NCBI GenBank assembly: GCA_951802425.1
Contig: OX637805.1
Coordinates: forward strand, 2,418,001-2,482,000
Origin: Clavaria fumosa
Lineage: Eukaryota; Basidiomycota; Agaricomycetes; Agaricales; Clavariaceae
DNA: 64,000 nucleotides
Direction of reading: 5' to 3'
Shown: positions 53,536 through 64,000 of the stretch, piece after piece
Layout of the letters: the number at the start of each line of letters is the position of its first letter
How positions within the stretch are numbered: position 1 is the stretch's first letter
Notes under the pieces: generated by a model
What the model saw: only the letters and a program-made list of their open reading frames with translations
What the model was told of the DNA's origin: nothing
Database searches by the model: none
Made by a program: the position numbers and the translations under genes

Positions 53536-56500
53536 GAGGGTGTATTGTGAGGAAGGGAGCTAACCGTGTCTTATTCTTGTTTGTGTCGAGGAGAGACAGA
53601 CACAGACAAGAGAGGCGATGATGGGATTGGGTGGTGACGAGAGGGGGAGATGACAATGGAAACAATTGTGTATGACGGGCACAAAAGAAAAAGGGGGGGG
53701 AGGGAGACGAGAACAATAATGTCGCGAGGGGGAAGCTTTATAGCCAGACAGCGGAAGCAAGCGAGAGGGAGTAAGTAGTAGACAAGTAAGCAAGGGAGTG
53801 GAGAGGAGAGAGGAGAGGAGAGAGCGACTGAGTAAATGAGAATAACTTCATGCTATCCTTTAAAAAGAGATAATTCCCACTTGCAGGGATAACCGAATGA
53901 TACTGTGTGTGTCGAGTAAGAGTAGATGAGTTGTGTGAGATGAGAGAGTTGTGAGATGAGAGATCGACAGATACAATTCCATTTCAGAGATAAACATATC
54001 ATAATAACATAATATCTATTTCTGTTTATTCGATGATGAGTTGATGAGTTGATGTCCGAGTAGTCCTATAAACACTGCCAGTGAAAAAAGACACTGCAAT
54101 AATGGGGGGTCATCGCCTCTCTTCTCTCGGGCTCTCTCGGACCATCATTATCTTCAATCATCATCTTCAATCATCTAAGGGTCACTCATTCACCATTCAC
54201 CCATTGTCGGAACTTACAATTCACGGGAATGTTAATCCAATGTCGTTAAAGTTCTCCATTCAACCTACCATATCTAGTAGCATTGTCCCAATAACTTCCA
54301 AGGTTTTTTTCTCTCGTCTCTTCGATCGGGTGTAATAACTCTTTCTCTTCTCCTCATCTCTCTCACTGTGAAAAAAAAAGTGCGACTACCACAAATTGAA
54401 TCTTACTCTCGTTCTCTTAAATCTTCCCTAAATTGACAACTTATTAGGTCAACTAAGTTCCGGCCTAGAATGCATTCTAAATTATCCCCCCCGTGACACC
54501 TTACCCAATGTACCGCACAGTTACACTACCCTCTCTCATTGGCACAACATGTGATGTCGTCGACCCAGTTCAGCATCTTCAAACGCAAAACCGTATCGCA
54601 AGTTCCAATGTAATGCAACACGAAAACAAAAAAGAGTGGAAAGACAAAAAGATAGTTCTCCACCGTGGAATCTCACACTCGCGGAGCTAATAATCTGTCC
54701 CTTACCTCTCGACCCTCCCCTTTTCAATATCTGTCAAACTAAACCCCCACCCATCCCGACTCCAGAACCCGTCACTCCCCGCGTGAAACGGGGGGCCAAC
54801 AATTTTTAATAAAATTAGAAAACACCCACACCACCAGTCCGGGAACCGCGTAATGGAGAAACACGCACAGAGGCGAGCAGCCCAGCACAAGTTTAAAAAA
54901 TCTCTTCTCACAGGACCCAGACCCGGTTCACCCTCGCGTAGTTGCGCTTAGGGGCGCACCGGCCCCCCAAAAATGGCTTAAATGACCCCAATACCCGTTT
55001 ATTCTCGCGTCGGGTTCCGCACGTTTGGCGTTTGTCAGGAAAGGAAAAAGGAAAGGATAAATAGAAAAAAGAGGTCCAATCCCTTCCCGCCACAGGGTAG
55101 GTACCACTCCGTCCATGGTCCTGTCTCTCTTTTCTTCTTTCTCTCCTTCGAAGGAAATATTAATCACAGTGCCCCTCGTCTAGCAGTTCCAATAAACCAC
55201 CAATGGTCAGAGTAAAATCGTAATATAATATACAAATAATAAACACGGCAAAGTCCGATATATGATTGCTCGCGGGCTCGCGGTATGCGGCTCTAAGACA
55301 GAACCTAGGGTTAGGGTGGGTATTGGCGTCGCTTCTCTCTGCTGTCGTTCCCATCGTCGCTAGACATGCCAATTGATGAACTCTCAAACGAAGGCCCTCG
55401 ACGTATCATGATCTCGACGCGCGAGATGTGTAATGTATGTATGTATGTAAACATATCTACATGTAAGCGGGCGGCGCATCTTCCTTTCTGAAAAGATTTA
55501 CCAGACACGGGCTTGGCTGCCCAGTGCGCACCCAGACGGAACGACAGCGTGGAAACAGACTCGGATTCAAAAAAAAAAGGGACCCCTCCCCGCCAAACGC
55601 AGTCTGGCCTCGGACTTGGCACCGTGATGATGGCGAGGATTGCAGAGAATGGGGGCATGCACGGGTCAGATGACACCCGTCCTTATTATCTTGCGCGTGC
55701 GTGCGTGAATGAGAGATAGGCAGAGATAGAGATAGCTAATAGTGTACGTATACGTACGTTCTTACGAATGGAAGGTACGGACGGACGGGGCATCTCTTAG
55801 AGCGCCCGACGGACACATTCCCCCCCTTCCCTTTCTTCTCTCACACTCTCCCCGACCCGCCACACACCAGGCACCGGCAACAACAATAGAGAGAATCGGC
55901 CCCCATTTGGGGGGGCGTTCTCTCCCAATTTCACACACCATCATCAGTTCTGCCAAGATGGGCTTTTTTTTTTTTCCCTCCCCCCATATGTAAAATCATC
56001 CATCGCGCGGAGTTTACTTGCAAGGGCCTGTCCTGAAACTTTCCTCGTCGAACTTTCTTTTTCCTTGCCGGCATCCGTCGACCCGTCAAGCGCTCAAGCG
56101 CTCTCACCCCCTCATCCAGGGCGCGCCGAGTTGCGGTTCGCGCTTTGGCATATATGGACCGGACCCGGCGCGCTGGCGGGCTCACCCGGGGTGGTGGAAA
56201 TAGGGCCCTCAGGTTCGGTCAGTGGGTGGGTGGGGACGACGGAGCCCAGGCTCGCCGCACATACATACACATGCACGCACGCACGTACACGCGCGCATTG
56301 TCCGAAGCCCGAAAAGACAAAAAGGGAGTGCGTTCCGCGCACCGCGAATGAATGAATGAATGTAAAGGGGGGGGGGGGGGGTGCATGCGTGAAGTGAGTG
56401 AAGGGGGTTACACAGATTGCGATGATTACGCGATTTTTTATTTATTTTGCGGATCGTTGCCCCGGCGAGCGTGGGTGGGCTTTCCTTTTCGAGCACACAA

Positions 56501-59500
56501 AGGGGAGAACGCGGGGAAGGAGGGGTGTGTGCCAACATTGCCTTTGTGCCATTGTCTGCTCAGCCTCAGCCTCGGGCCTCGAGGGCGAGCGCGCGCACGA
56601 TCGCGAGCTACTTACTACTGCGTCACTACCGCTGCTGCTGCTGCACTTCCATCTACCGTGATGCGCCCGCGGAGTGGGGCTCCTCGAAGCCCATCTCATC
56701 CCATCGCATCTATCCATCTGTATCTGTCCTGTTCACATCTCTCCGCGATCCGTGGCCAGTGATGTCTTGTCCAACGCCCACACACTTTTCCCCCCCCCGG
56801 GGCTCTGATGGATGGATGGATGATCCGAACGACAAGACACGACATGTCGCGACACCAGCCCTTCGCCCCCCACTGTCAGTCGTCTCGGACACAGACTGGG
56901 AACTCCAGACGTCACCCGCCATTCATTTTTAAAATATATATATTTTGTTGGTTTATTTTATTGCACGCGTCTTGCGGTGATGCGGTGATGCGATGATGGG
57001 AAGGGGATGGGGCGCCGCTGCGCAGATGCTGAGGTGTGATCGCTTTGTGTGCGTGCGTGCGTGCGTGCGTATGTGCTGTCCTATCCCATCCCATCCATCC
57101 ATCCTCCATCTATCCATTCATTCCACCATCACCTTCGCGACTGCCCCAGCGCCGCTGGGCGCTCTTCCTCCCCCCCTCCCTCTCTCTCCGGGGTAGCATG
57201 ATATGGGATATGCATACCATGTCATCCCCGGATCTTGCTGTGTGGCGACGGTGTCGTTGGGCGTGGCGTGGCATGGCATGGCGTACACCCACGACGCCGG
57301 GCGTCGTCTCGCTAGACTGGTGATGGGTTATGTGGTAGGGGGGGGGGGGGGAGACGATGTTCCATCCGTCCGTGCGCGTCCCGAGTTCCGTCCGTGCCAA
57401 TGCATCAACGCCCACCTGTCACTGGCGGTTGCAAGCACCGTTGCTGGCGCGTGTTTGCTTATCGAGAGTTACTATCTGTACGTTAGCGTGTAAGCGTGTT
57501 AGCATGTAGCATGTAGCGTGGCTTCGTAAAGCTACCCCACACCAAACAAGACACACTATCATTCTCCCCCTCTCCCAAGGAGAGCACCGTCTTGCACACA
57601 ACACCAGAGCGCAGCACACACGTCCCACACCACCGCTGCGCCCCGCACTACCTCCACTCCCGAGAGACCCGCACGCAGGCCCAGCCTCGGTGTTCGCGGG
57701 ACGCGTGGGCGCTGCAGCAGGGGGAGCGGGGGCGGTGCGGTGCGGCGACCAGCGAAGGGAGAAAAACAATACGCGCACGCGCCGCGTTCTTTTTTTCCTG
57801 GTGGGTTGTCTCTCTCTCGATTGGCGATTGGCGCTGGGGGGCTCGACCCTGGCCCGGGGCGGTGCGGACTGATCGTCGGTCGGCCTGGAGCGGGAGGGGG
57901 GAGAGGGCACAGCCTGGCCCCCAGCGTCGTCATCCCCCATCATCATACACGATCACGATCGCCATACCCGTTTCTTGTTGCTTGTTGGCGTCTGAAGGGC
58001 GGATTGGCGGTTTTGGCCCTGCGATGCGGTGCTGGCTGGCTGTACTGGACTGGACTGGACTGGTTGGACTGTCGGGGTCGACCCGCAGCAGCAGTACCAC
58101 TGCCTTCTGCCTGGTGGCGACCATGGTGACGACTCCGGTATCGCCACCGCGTGGCTGGGGCCCGGGTGCGGTGCCGATGCGAGGGTGCGTGCGAGAGGGA
58201 AAGGAAGGAGGTCCGCCGTCATGCAATAATCACAGACGCCACAGAATCCGTGCATCCTCCCTTTCTCTGGAAATCACCCTCCTCCCCCCCTTTTTGAAAT
58301 GGGACACGTTCCTTCCGTCGTTCTCTTTCCGCGCCGGGCAAATTCAGCCACTACCTCCTCTTTTTCTTTCTTTCTTTTTCTTTTTCTTCCTTCCATCAGT
58401 CGACGGAGGGGGGCTGGGCCTTCGGACGATTGTTCAGGGGGGAGTGAGGGTTCTTCCCGTCTTCCTTTTCTTCTCTTTCTCGTTTGGCCGACCCGAGGAA
58501 GGGTTCGTCGTGCTCTCACGGGTCGGGTCTCCCATACGGCACGCTGGCGACGGGCGACGGCTGCTTTTGCCAACCCGCGGATCCAGCGCGCGAGATCTGG
58601 ATCGCCGCAGGGAAGAGGAGGGCCCCTTCCTTTCGTCTTTCCTCTTTCTGCTGCCAGGAACGGCGCGCCGGTACAATGTCGTCGGTTGACCCCTGACGTC
58701 GGAGCCCTCGCCCGAGGGTTGGTCTCTCGATAACGCGACCTTTCGGAGATTTCGTTTTTCATCGTTAAAATTTTGTTCCCCCCCCCTCCTTGTGATAGAG
58801 GGTGGAGAAAAAAGGCTTTTTGGTTCAGCCTGCGAGGGAGCGGGCTTCCCACCGATGATCTGCGAGGATAATTTGTGCTGCCACCCATGTGTCATGGCCA
58901 TGTGGGTGGCGGAGGCGAGGGTCTACCGTATTTTCTGATTCTCAGAACAGGTGGTTTTGCGGACATGTTACCGCGGATCAGGCTCCCGCTGACATGGACG
59001 CGCATTTCTTTGTCTCTGTCGCTTAATTTTTTTGTTGTCGTTGTTGTTCTAAACCCACACGCCTATCATCGGCGTTGACATCTGAGAGCACACTTCAAGC
59101 GTAACTTGGTGGTTCAGGTGTGCCATCTACAGATAACGTGACTGTCGCTTTTTTCTAGGCCGAACTGGTAGGACGTCTCCTCAAAGCACGCAATATAAAA
59201 AATGCTCAAGTAGTCCATTTACTTTGACGTGTCTCCCCTACAGTAGCCGTGATTTTTCGCCGGTTGTGCAGCGCCTCAAGGCGATTTTGGCACGTCATCG
59301 AGGCGGAGAGCAGGTATGCGGAGGGGGCGAAATAAAAACAGAGGTCCACATACGATCCCGGCGGTATCGACGTGGTTGCTTTGTTGCTTCTTAAAATTCC
59401 ACACTTGTACATGTCCACTAAGGCGGACGCCGCTCGCCAGCGGCGCGACCTGGGGAAGTCAGGTTATTGCTCGGCAAGAGGACAGAAAAAGGCGCGCGGC

Positions 59501-59590
59501 GCACCAAGCCATATAGCCGAACGCGGCTAGGCCATTTCAGTGTGTGCTCGTTGCCCGGCAGGACTGGCTCAGGCGCGAGGGGGAGGTGGA

Positions 59591-59610
59591 GGGGGGGGGG
59601 GGGGGGGGGG
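59591..59610 (+). repeat. G20 homopolymer
   Basis: Twenty consecutive G, preceded by GGGAGGTGGA and followed by AGGGGGCGAG, so more than 35 nearly pure G/A bases. It could form a G-quadruplex. Other long G runs are at about 50302, 56367 and 57340. Confidence 0.9.
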
Positions 59611-60266
59611 AGGGGGCGAGCATCTAGGTCGTGCGCGTCAGGCAGAACGTCGAGCACGGCTAGGAGCGGGTCCTGCGGGGGTCCACGCATCCTTGCCTTG
59701 TCGACCAGGACAGGGCGGGCCGGGCCGCCTTTGGACGCCCTGCCGTCCTCCGGGGCCGGCTTCGCGCGTCCGCGTTCCGCCGTGGCGCCGCCCGAGCATG
59801 CGCAGGCCGCTCTTGGGCGGCTTGGTGCGTGCGAGGAATGCCGCGGCGGCGGGGGGAGGCTCCCGGGCCCTGCGCCGCCCGTGCTGGAGTCGTAGGCCTC
59901 GGCGTCGACATCACAGGTGCCGGAGGAAGGGTGTAAGACGGCATACGCGTCGCTTCGCTGGCGGCACAAACCCGCCAGGGGCGGGGGCCGCGGGAGAGGG
60001 GAAACACTCCTCGAGCAAGGGACGGACGGCGCCAGGTCAGCGCGCCGCGGCGGATGACGCGGGTTCGTTGGCGTCTTGCGTGGAGGGCGCGCAAACGTCG
60101 TAGGGCGCAGAGGTGAGCTGCACGCACAGCGGGGTGGCACGTTGCGCGCGCCGCGTGCGGTGTGGGTGTGGAGACGAGGTCTTCGCCAACGGCGGTGGAT
60201 GAGGCGACAGGGAAGTGTTGGCGGAGTCTGCCGAGCGTGGCTGCGGCGGTTATGAATCTTTGGCTG

Positions 60267-60809
60267 CTAGATGTGTGTGGACACCAACCTTGCCTGTGAT
60301 GGGGTTGCACAGGGATCCGGGGCTGCCCCAAGGGACGGCCGGATGTCTTCCCATCGGACAGTCAAGTCGCGATGTTCACAACATCTCCTTAAGCGGCTCC
60401 GCTCTCTGGACGATGAGCCGCGCTTCCTCGTCCCATTCGATTTTCTTTTCTTTGCCTTTCTTCCGCCCCTCGCCTTTGACATTGCAGGAGGCGGTTCATC
60501 ACGGGAAGGAAGACGTGCCGCAGCTCGCAAAACGTACATGAAGTAGTCCAGCGGTGCTCTTCTAGCTATCAGCTTGTTGGGATCCAACCTCCAACTACAT
60601 TGAGTGCAGCAAAGCACGCCGCAGCGTTTATTCTGGCAAAGCGGTCTCTTCGTCTGTTGCAAGTGCCTTGTCAACCATGGTTTAGAGGATGGCAGCGACG
60701 GCACCGGTCGCCAACGAGAGTTACTGAGGTCATGAACGATGGCGGAGAGCGATGATCGCTCAACGAAACGAAGCGATGACGGTGGCAGTGTCGACGCACA
60801 GTTATGCAT
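60267..60809 (-). other. Possible uncharacterised ORF
   Basis: A 180-codon minus-strand frame. Its first third (SLSAIVHDLSNSRWRPVPSL, CGVLCCTQCSWRLDPNKLIA, RRAPLDYFMY) has a balanced composition, and its latter part is a basic segment (SKARGGRKAKKRKSNGTRKR). No domain recognised. It might be part of a spliced gene extending towards 59418 on the minus strand, where Pro-rich frames continue, but I could not assemble one. Confidence 0.25.
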
Positions 60810-61450
60810 TATGATAAAAGTCTATCTGGTCAAAAACTCAAGTGTGTCTGGCAAGCCCAAGCAGTATCTCAGCCATGGTCAGATCATGGCAGAGGCCAGA
60901 TATTTTCACATGCACAAGATAGTGGCCCTAAAAAGCTGCTCACCACTGGAATTTGAGCTTTGTTAGGTGTGTGCATGGTCCATAGTACACTTGTCAATTG
61001 AATCTCTGACAACTTTGCCACTTGCAATCAACTACATATCTCCAACATCCATCTAAATGTTCCTCCTCAGGCCTCATGTCCCATTCTGTGTTCAATCCTG
61101 CACCAACCGCCCTTCCTGTCTAACTGCAAGCAACTCATTCAGTTGCATGCCAAGCTTTCGGGCCAGAGTTCGAAGAGAAGCAAGAGTCGGTGCAGCCACT
61201 CCACAAGAGCCTAGGGATGAGGATCAGGATGGAGATTTCAGGTGGAGTATGAATAAAACTTTATCACCACATGCATGGTGTTATTCATGGAGGGTGGAAA
61301 AATACTTTTGACAAGACAGGTATTCCTTTGCAATTTTGAGGGTCTATGGTTGGACGGAGAAGAAGGTTGATAGTGAGGCCCACCACCCAAGATAGTTTGT
61401 GCTGCCACAATGTCATACTATGGAGGCGAGGGACAGAAAATAGTCTGCGT
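60800..61450. other. CpG-poor repeat-like stretch
   Basis: Composition shifts abruptly from the CpG-rich surroundings to TpG/CpA-rich sequence, as in the old transposons at 1-5 kb. No terminal repeats or domain could be fixed. Probably a degraded transposon fragment. Confidence 0.35.
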
Positions 61451-61611
61451 CTGAATGCAGATTAGAGAATCCAGGAGGCGGCTATGCACATGTTGCGTCT
61501 CACAGGCCTCACAACATATATATATATATGTGCCTCAACAACTCAATTGTGGACAAGTTTATTGAGAGACATATGACAGATGAGCTGCGCACGTTACGCT
61601 TCCCATTACGG

Positions 61612-62247
61612 TCATGCGATAAGCGTGCTCGCCGTCGCGGAATCGTACTTGAACGTCGGTGGGATTTTCTGTTTTGTCTTGTAATACCGCGCGAGCCGGT
61701 GGATGCGCGACTCGATCAGGATAAGGCGGAACTTGGAGTCTTTGTCCTTGCGGTTGGTCTCGAGGTGTTGTCGCACTGCCACCGCTTTCTTGATCAGATG
61801 CCAGAGGTCTTCCGGGATGGACGGCGCCAGCCCTGTCAACGAAAGATGGTAAAAGAGACGTGTGATGAGCGGCTCGCACGAGGACAGAACACATGCCAAT
61901 AGGGGGCGAACGATAGTGAAAGAGCGAGGGGGGTGGGGGGGCCACTACGACGTACCGTGCGACTTAAGTATGCGCAGGATCTTGTTGCCCGTGACGAAGC
62001 GCACCTGCGGGATGCCGTGCGAGTCGCGCAGGACGACGCCGATCTGCGAGGGCGTCATGCCCTTGCGCGCGAGCTTAGTGATCTGCTCTACGACGTCCTC
62101 GGGCGTCGCCTTGAGCCACTGCGGCGGCGCGCGGCGGTAGGGAAGGGCAGAGGACGCTGGATGGGTTCATGGGGGCTTAGTGGCGTGCACGTGGAATTAC
62201 GGTAAGTACGCACATATGCCCTTGCCCGGAGCGTGCATGCGACCCAT
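61612..62247 (-). CDS. RPS13: 40S ribosomal protein uS15 (S13)
   Basis: Small-subunit protein binding 18S rRNA helices. Three exons, 62247-62214, 62156-61956 and 61832-61612, give 151 residues, the standard eukaryotic length. The sequence [72 protein letters not shown] and [20 protein letters not shown] is diagnostic, ending STLIA. The first intron follows codon 11, early in the gene as is common for ribosomal protein genes. It is head to head with RPS6. Confidence 0.97.
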
Positions 62248-62568
62248 TTTGAATCTTGGAATACATGAGTATGGAGACCAAAACCATTGGCCATGAGACT
62301 CACTGAGGATTTTGAGATACAGACGAGGGCGATGGTTGCGGGAGAGGGCGCAAAAGCGTGGGACACGTGCGACTGTAAAACTGTACAGTTGCAAATACGC
62401 CTGATCCAGCGCCACAACTAGTCGAGTACGACGTTCTCCTCCATCCCGTGTATCCCAACATACCATTCGTCGTGACCGTTGCTGGTGTTAGCGGTCAGGC
62501 TCGTCGAGTACCAGGTAACGACATCCACTTTTCAATGTCGTAGTCTATGCGCTCATTGGCCATGCAGT
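62248..62568. promoter_or_regulatory. Shared bidirectional promoter of RPS13 and RPS6
   Basis: Only 321 bp separate the two divergent ribosomal protein ATGs. It contains CACGTG (62364-62369), a palindrome AACTGTACAGTT (about 62379-62390), and ATTGGC/CCATTGG motifs on both flanks (about 62285 and 62555) of CCAAT type. Co-regulation of the pair is expected from their shared complex; the specific factors are not known from the sequence. Confidence 0.7.
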
Positions 62569-63571
62569 ATGAAGATCAACTTTGCTTGTGCGCATCCAAG
62601 CTTCCAGAGCCCACGTCGAGTCCTTACTCACTCCGTATTCCTTCAGACCCTGCCACAGGGGCCCAAAAAACGCTTGATTTTGACGAGGAGAAGCGATTGT
62701 GCGCGATTACGTGACCCGTCTCATCCCCTCATTGGAAAACTGAATGGGCATCCACAGCCGCGTCTTCTACGACAAGCGCATCGCGCAAGAAGTCCCCGCC
62801 GACTCGCTCGGTGACGAGTGGGCGGGCTACCTACTGCGCATCACGGGCGGGAATGACAAGCAGGGCTTCCCCATGAAGCAGGGCGTGCTCCTCCCGCACC
62901 GCGTGCGCCTCCTGCTCAGCACTGGGCACTCGTGTTTCCGCGCGCGCCGCACGGGCGAGCGCAAGCGCAAGTCCGTGCGTGGCTGCATCGTCGGACCCGA
63001 CATTGCCGTACTCTCCGTGACTATCGTCCGCAAGGGCACGAACGAGATCCCTGGGCTGACCGACAAGATTCTGCCCAAGCGACTCGGCCCGAAGAGGGCA
63101 TCGAAGATTAGGCGGTTCTTCAACCTGTCCAAGGAGGACGATGTGAGGAAGTACGTCGTCAGGCGAGAGGTCACGAGTAAGAAGAAGGAGGACGCGAAGC
63201 CGTACACTAAGGCGTACGTGCTCTAGATTCGCTAGGGAATAATATGACTGAAACAGCCCACTAGTCCTAAAATTCAACGACTGGTCACTCCTATTCGTCT
63301 ACAACGCCGCCGACACCTACGCTCTCTCAAGCGTCGCCGAATTCAGCGTCAGAAAGAGCAGAAAGCCGAGTATGAGTAAGTCTACGTCCTAGCTTAGACT
63401 CCATACGCTACCTCACCAACTTTTTCACAGCACGCTCATCGCTACGCGCCTCAAGGAGAAGAAGAAGATCAAAGCCGCTGCCACATCTAAACTTGCGAAG
63501 TAAGTCCAAATTTTCTAATTCTTTGTTCATACGGAGGATTCATCTTGGCTTCTAGGACGGTGGCTGCATGA
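62569..63571 (+). CDS. RPS6: 40S ribosomal protein eS6
   Basis: Small-subunit protein eS6, the classical target of S6/AGC kinases. Six exons (62569-62587, 62647-62710, 62758-63213, 63265-63375, 63431-63499, 63556-63571) give 244 residues. Diagnostic segments: [100 protein letters not shown] and [15 protein letters not shown] (across intron 3). The C-terminal end ([18 protein letters not shown]) has no RRxS kinase site of the kind found in yeast and animals. The ATG at 62569 and the very short first exon follow ribosomal protein gene style. Confidence 0.96.
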
Positions 63572-63765
63572 GTGTGCATCTCATTTTCTCTAGTATTCTA
63601 CATGTTACACGCTCTCCCATGTCATTTGGTTTTGCGAATGAGTAAAGCAAAGCCAAGTGAATATTACTCGGCGAGATTGGCAAAGTGGATCCGATCGGAG
63701 TGTCAACCCTCCGCCGTGGAGACAGCTTTATCACCCGAGCTGCGAGTAAAGTAACATATTACGGG

Positions 63766-64000
63766 CTACCAATGTGCGATGCCCCTCATGATTTTGCCAC
63801 AAACTTCAATGAGCCACCGACAATGCCCATTGGCTATATGGCTGTCCTTTCGCATGCCAAAGAGTGCGATCGCAACACCCAGAATCGCGGCGGCACCGGC
63901 GAGCACCATCCCCCGATCCACCGGGCGGCTACGGAGGCGTCTCTGCAGCGCGCGTAGCCGCCTCCGTCGCGCGCCCTCCTTGCGCTCCACCACGGCCCGC
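63766..64000 (-). CDS. 3' part of a membrane-protein gene, leaving the window
   Basis: The minus frame, open to the window edge, ends at 63766. It has a basic Arg-rich stretch (ARRRRLRALQRRLRSR) followed by one hydrophobic helix (GMVLAGAAAILGVAIALFGM) and a short tail. This looks like the C-terminus of a tail-anchored or single-span protein. The tail after FGMRK could be intron read-through. Family not recognised. Confidence 0.4.
   Translation of the reverse strand, partial: RAVVERKEGARRRRLRALQRRLRSRPVDRGMVLAGAAAILGVAIALFGMRKDSHIANGHCRWLIEVCGKIMRGIAHW

Larger units (their letters stand above)
53337..61611. other. Gene-poor 8.3-kb region with simple-sequence tracts
   Basis: I find no recognisable gene. 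53460-53830 is purine-rich (GA)n, probably the HMG factor 2 promoter or 5' UTR. 53900-54360 is AT-rich. 55300-58900 alternates C-, G- and T-runs. 60800-61450 is CpG-poor and looks like old repeat. Frames of 100-365 codons here (for example 57592-58689) are low-complexity with no supporting motif or splice pattern. A long regulatory region or non-coding transcripts cannot be excluded. Confidence 0.5.

Noticed and set aside
55305..55320. TAGGGTTAGGGT telomere-like motif
   Set aside because: Only about two units; chance occurrence is likely and nothing else suggests a chromosome end.
57592..58689. 365-codon ORF on the plus strand
   Set aside because: Low-complexity, composition-driven sequence in a GC-skewed region with long F/L runs; no domain, no splice sites, no plausible start.
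59418..60140. 240-codon proline-rich ORF on the minus strand
   Set aside because: High GC with overlapping long frames on both strands; the Pro run is the complement of the G20 tract. Too weak to call as a gene.
1..64000. CRISPR arrays, rRNA and tRNA genes
   Set aside because: No regularly spaced repeats, no rRNA sequence and no cloverleaf with both A and B boxes were found. The only pol III A-box match is in the gypsy leader, with a poor B box.

Overview
The window is nuclear DNA of a filamentous basidiomycete, most likely an agaricomycete. The evidence is dense short introns (about 46-70 bp) with GT-AG borders, up to 16 exons per gene, fungal forms of Bub3, Vps68, glutamate 5-kinase, eS6 and uS15, and abundant LTR retrotransposons. 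There are no operons. I saw no rRNA or tRNA gene and no CRISPR array. Gene models were spliced by hand by joining exons in compatible phase.

Layout. 1-13.9 kb is transposon territory. It holds a decayed Ty3/gypsy element (minus strand, cut by the window start) carrying a hAT-type MITE and a 683-bp foldback element, then a TA-flanked MITE, then a Ty1/copia element (6189-12444, minus) with a Tc1/mariner element nested in its gag. 14-22 kb is a housekeeping block: an uncharacterised ORF, a metacaspase (minus), BUB3 (minus), a beta-carbonic anhydrase (plus) and VPS68 (minus). 21.9-36.3 kb is a second transposon block: a palindromic MITE, a young copia element (22782-27030), a gypsy element (27613-33472) whose reverse transcriptase segment is inverted, and a chimeric gypsy remnant (about 33.5-36.3 kb).

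37.3-49.3 kb is gene-dense: an HMG-box factor (minus), glutamate 5-kinase PRO1 (plus), a polytopic membrane protein (plus), a secreted protein with two repeated Cys domains (minus), and a fused arsenite methyltransferase / Cdc25-Acr2-type rhodanese (plus). A second HMG-box factor (minus, 51.2-53.3 kb) is followed by about 8 kb with no convincing gene, rich in homopolymer and purine/pyrimidine tracts. The right end carries the head-to-head pair RPS13 (minus) and RPS6 (plus), and the 3' part of a membrane-protein gene leaving the window.

Most interesting points: (1) the arsenic methyltransferase-rhodanese fusion, which would join arsenate reduction and arsenite methylation in one 530-residue protein if the rhodanese is a reductase; (2) a secreted precursor with an internal duplication, each half preceded by the same dibasic KRIAQ context; (3) structurally rearranged transposons (inverted RT block, Tc1 element with an inverted duplicate arm, chimeric gypsy); (4) two HMG-box factors close together, one beside a gene desert.
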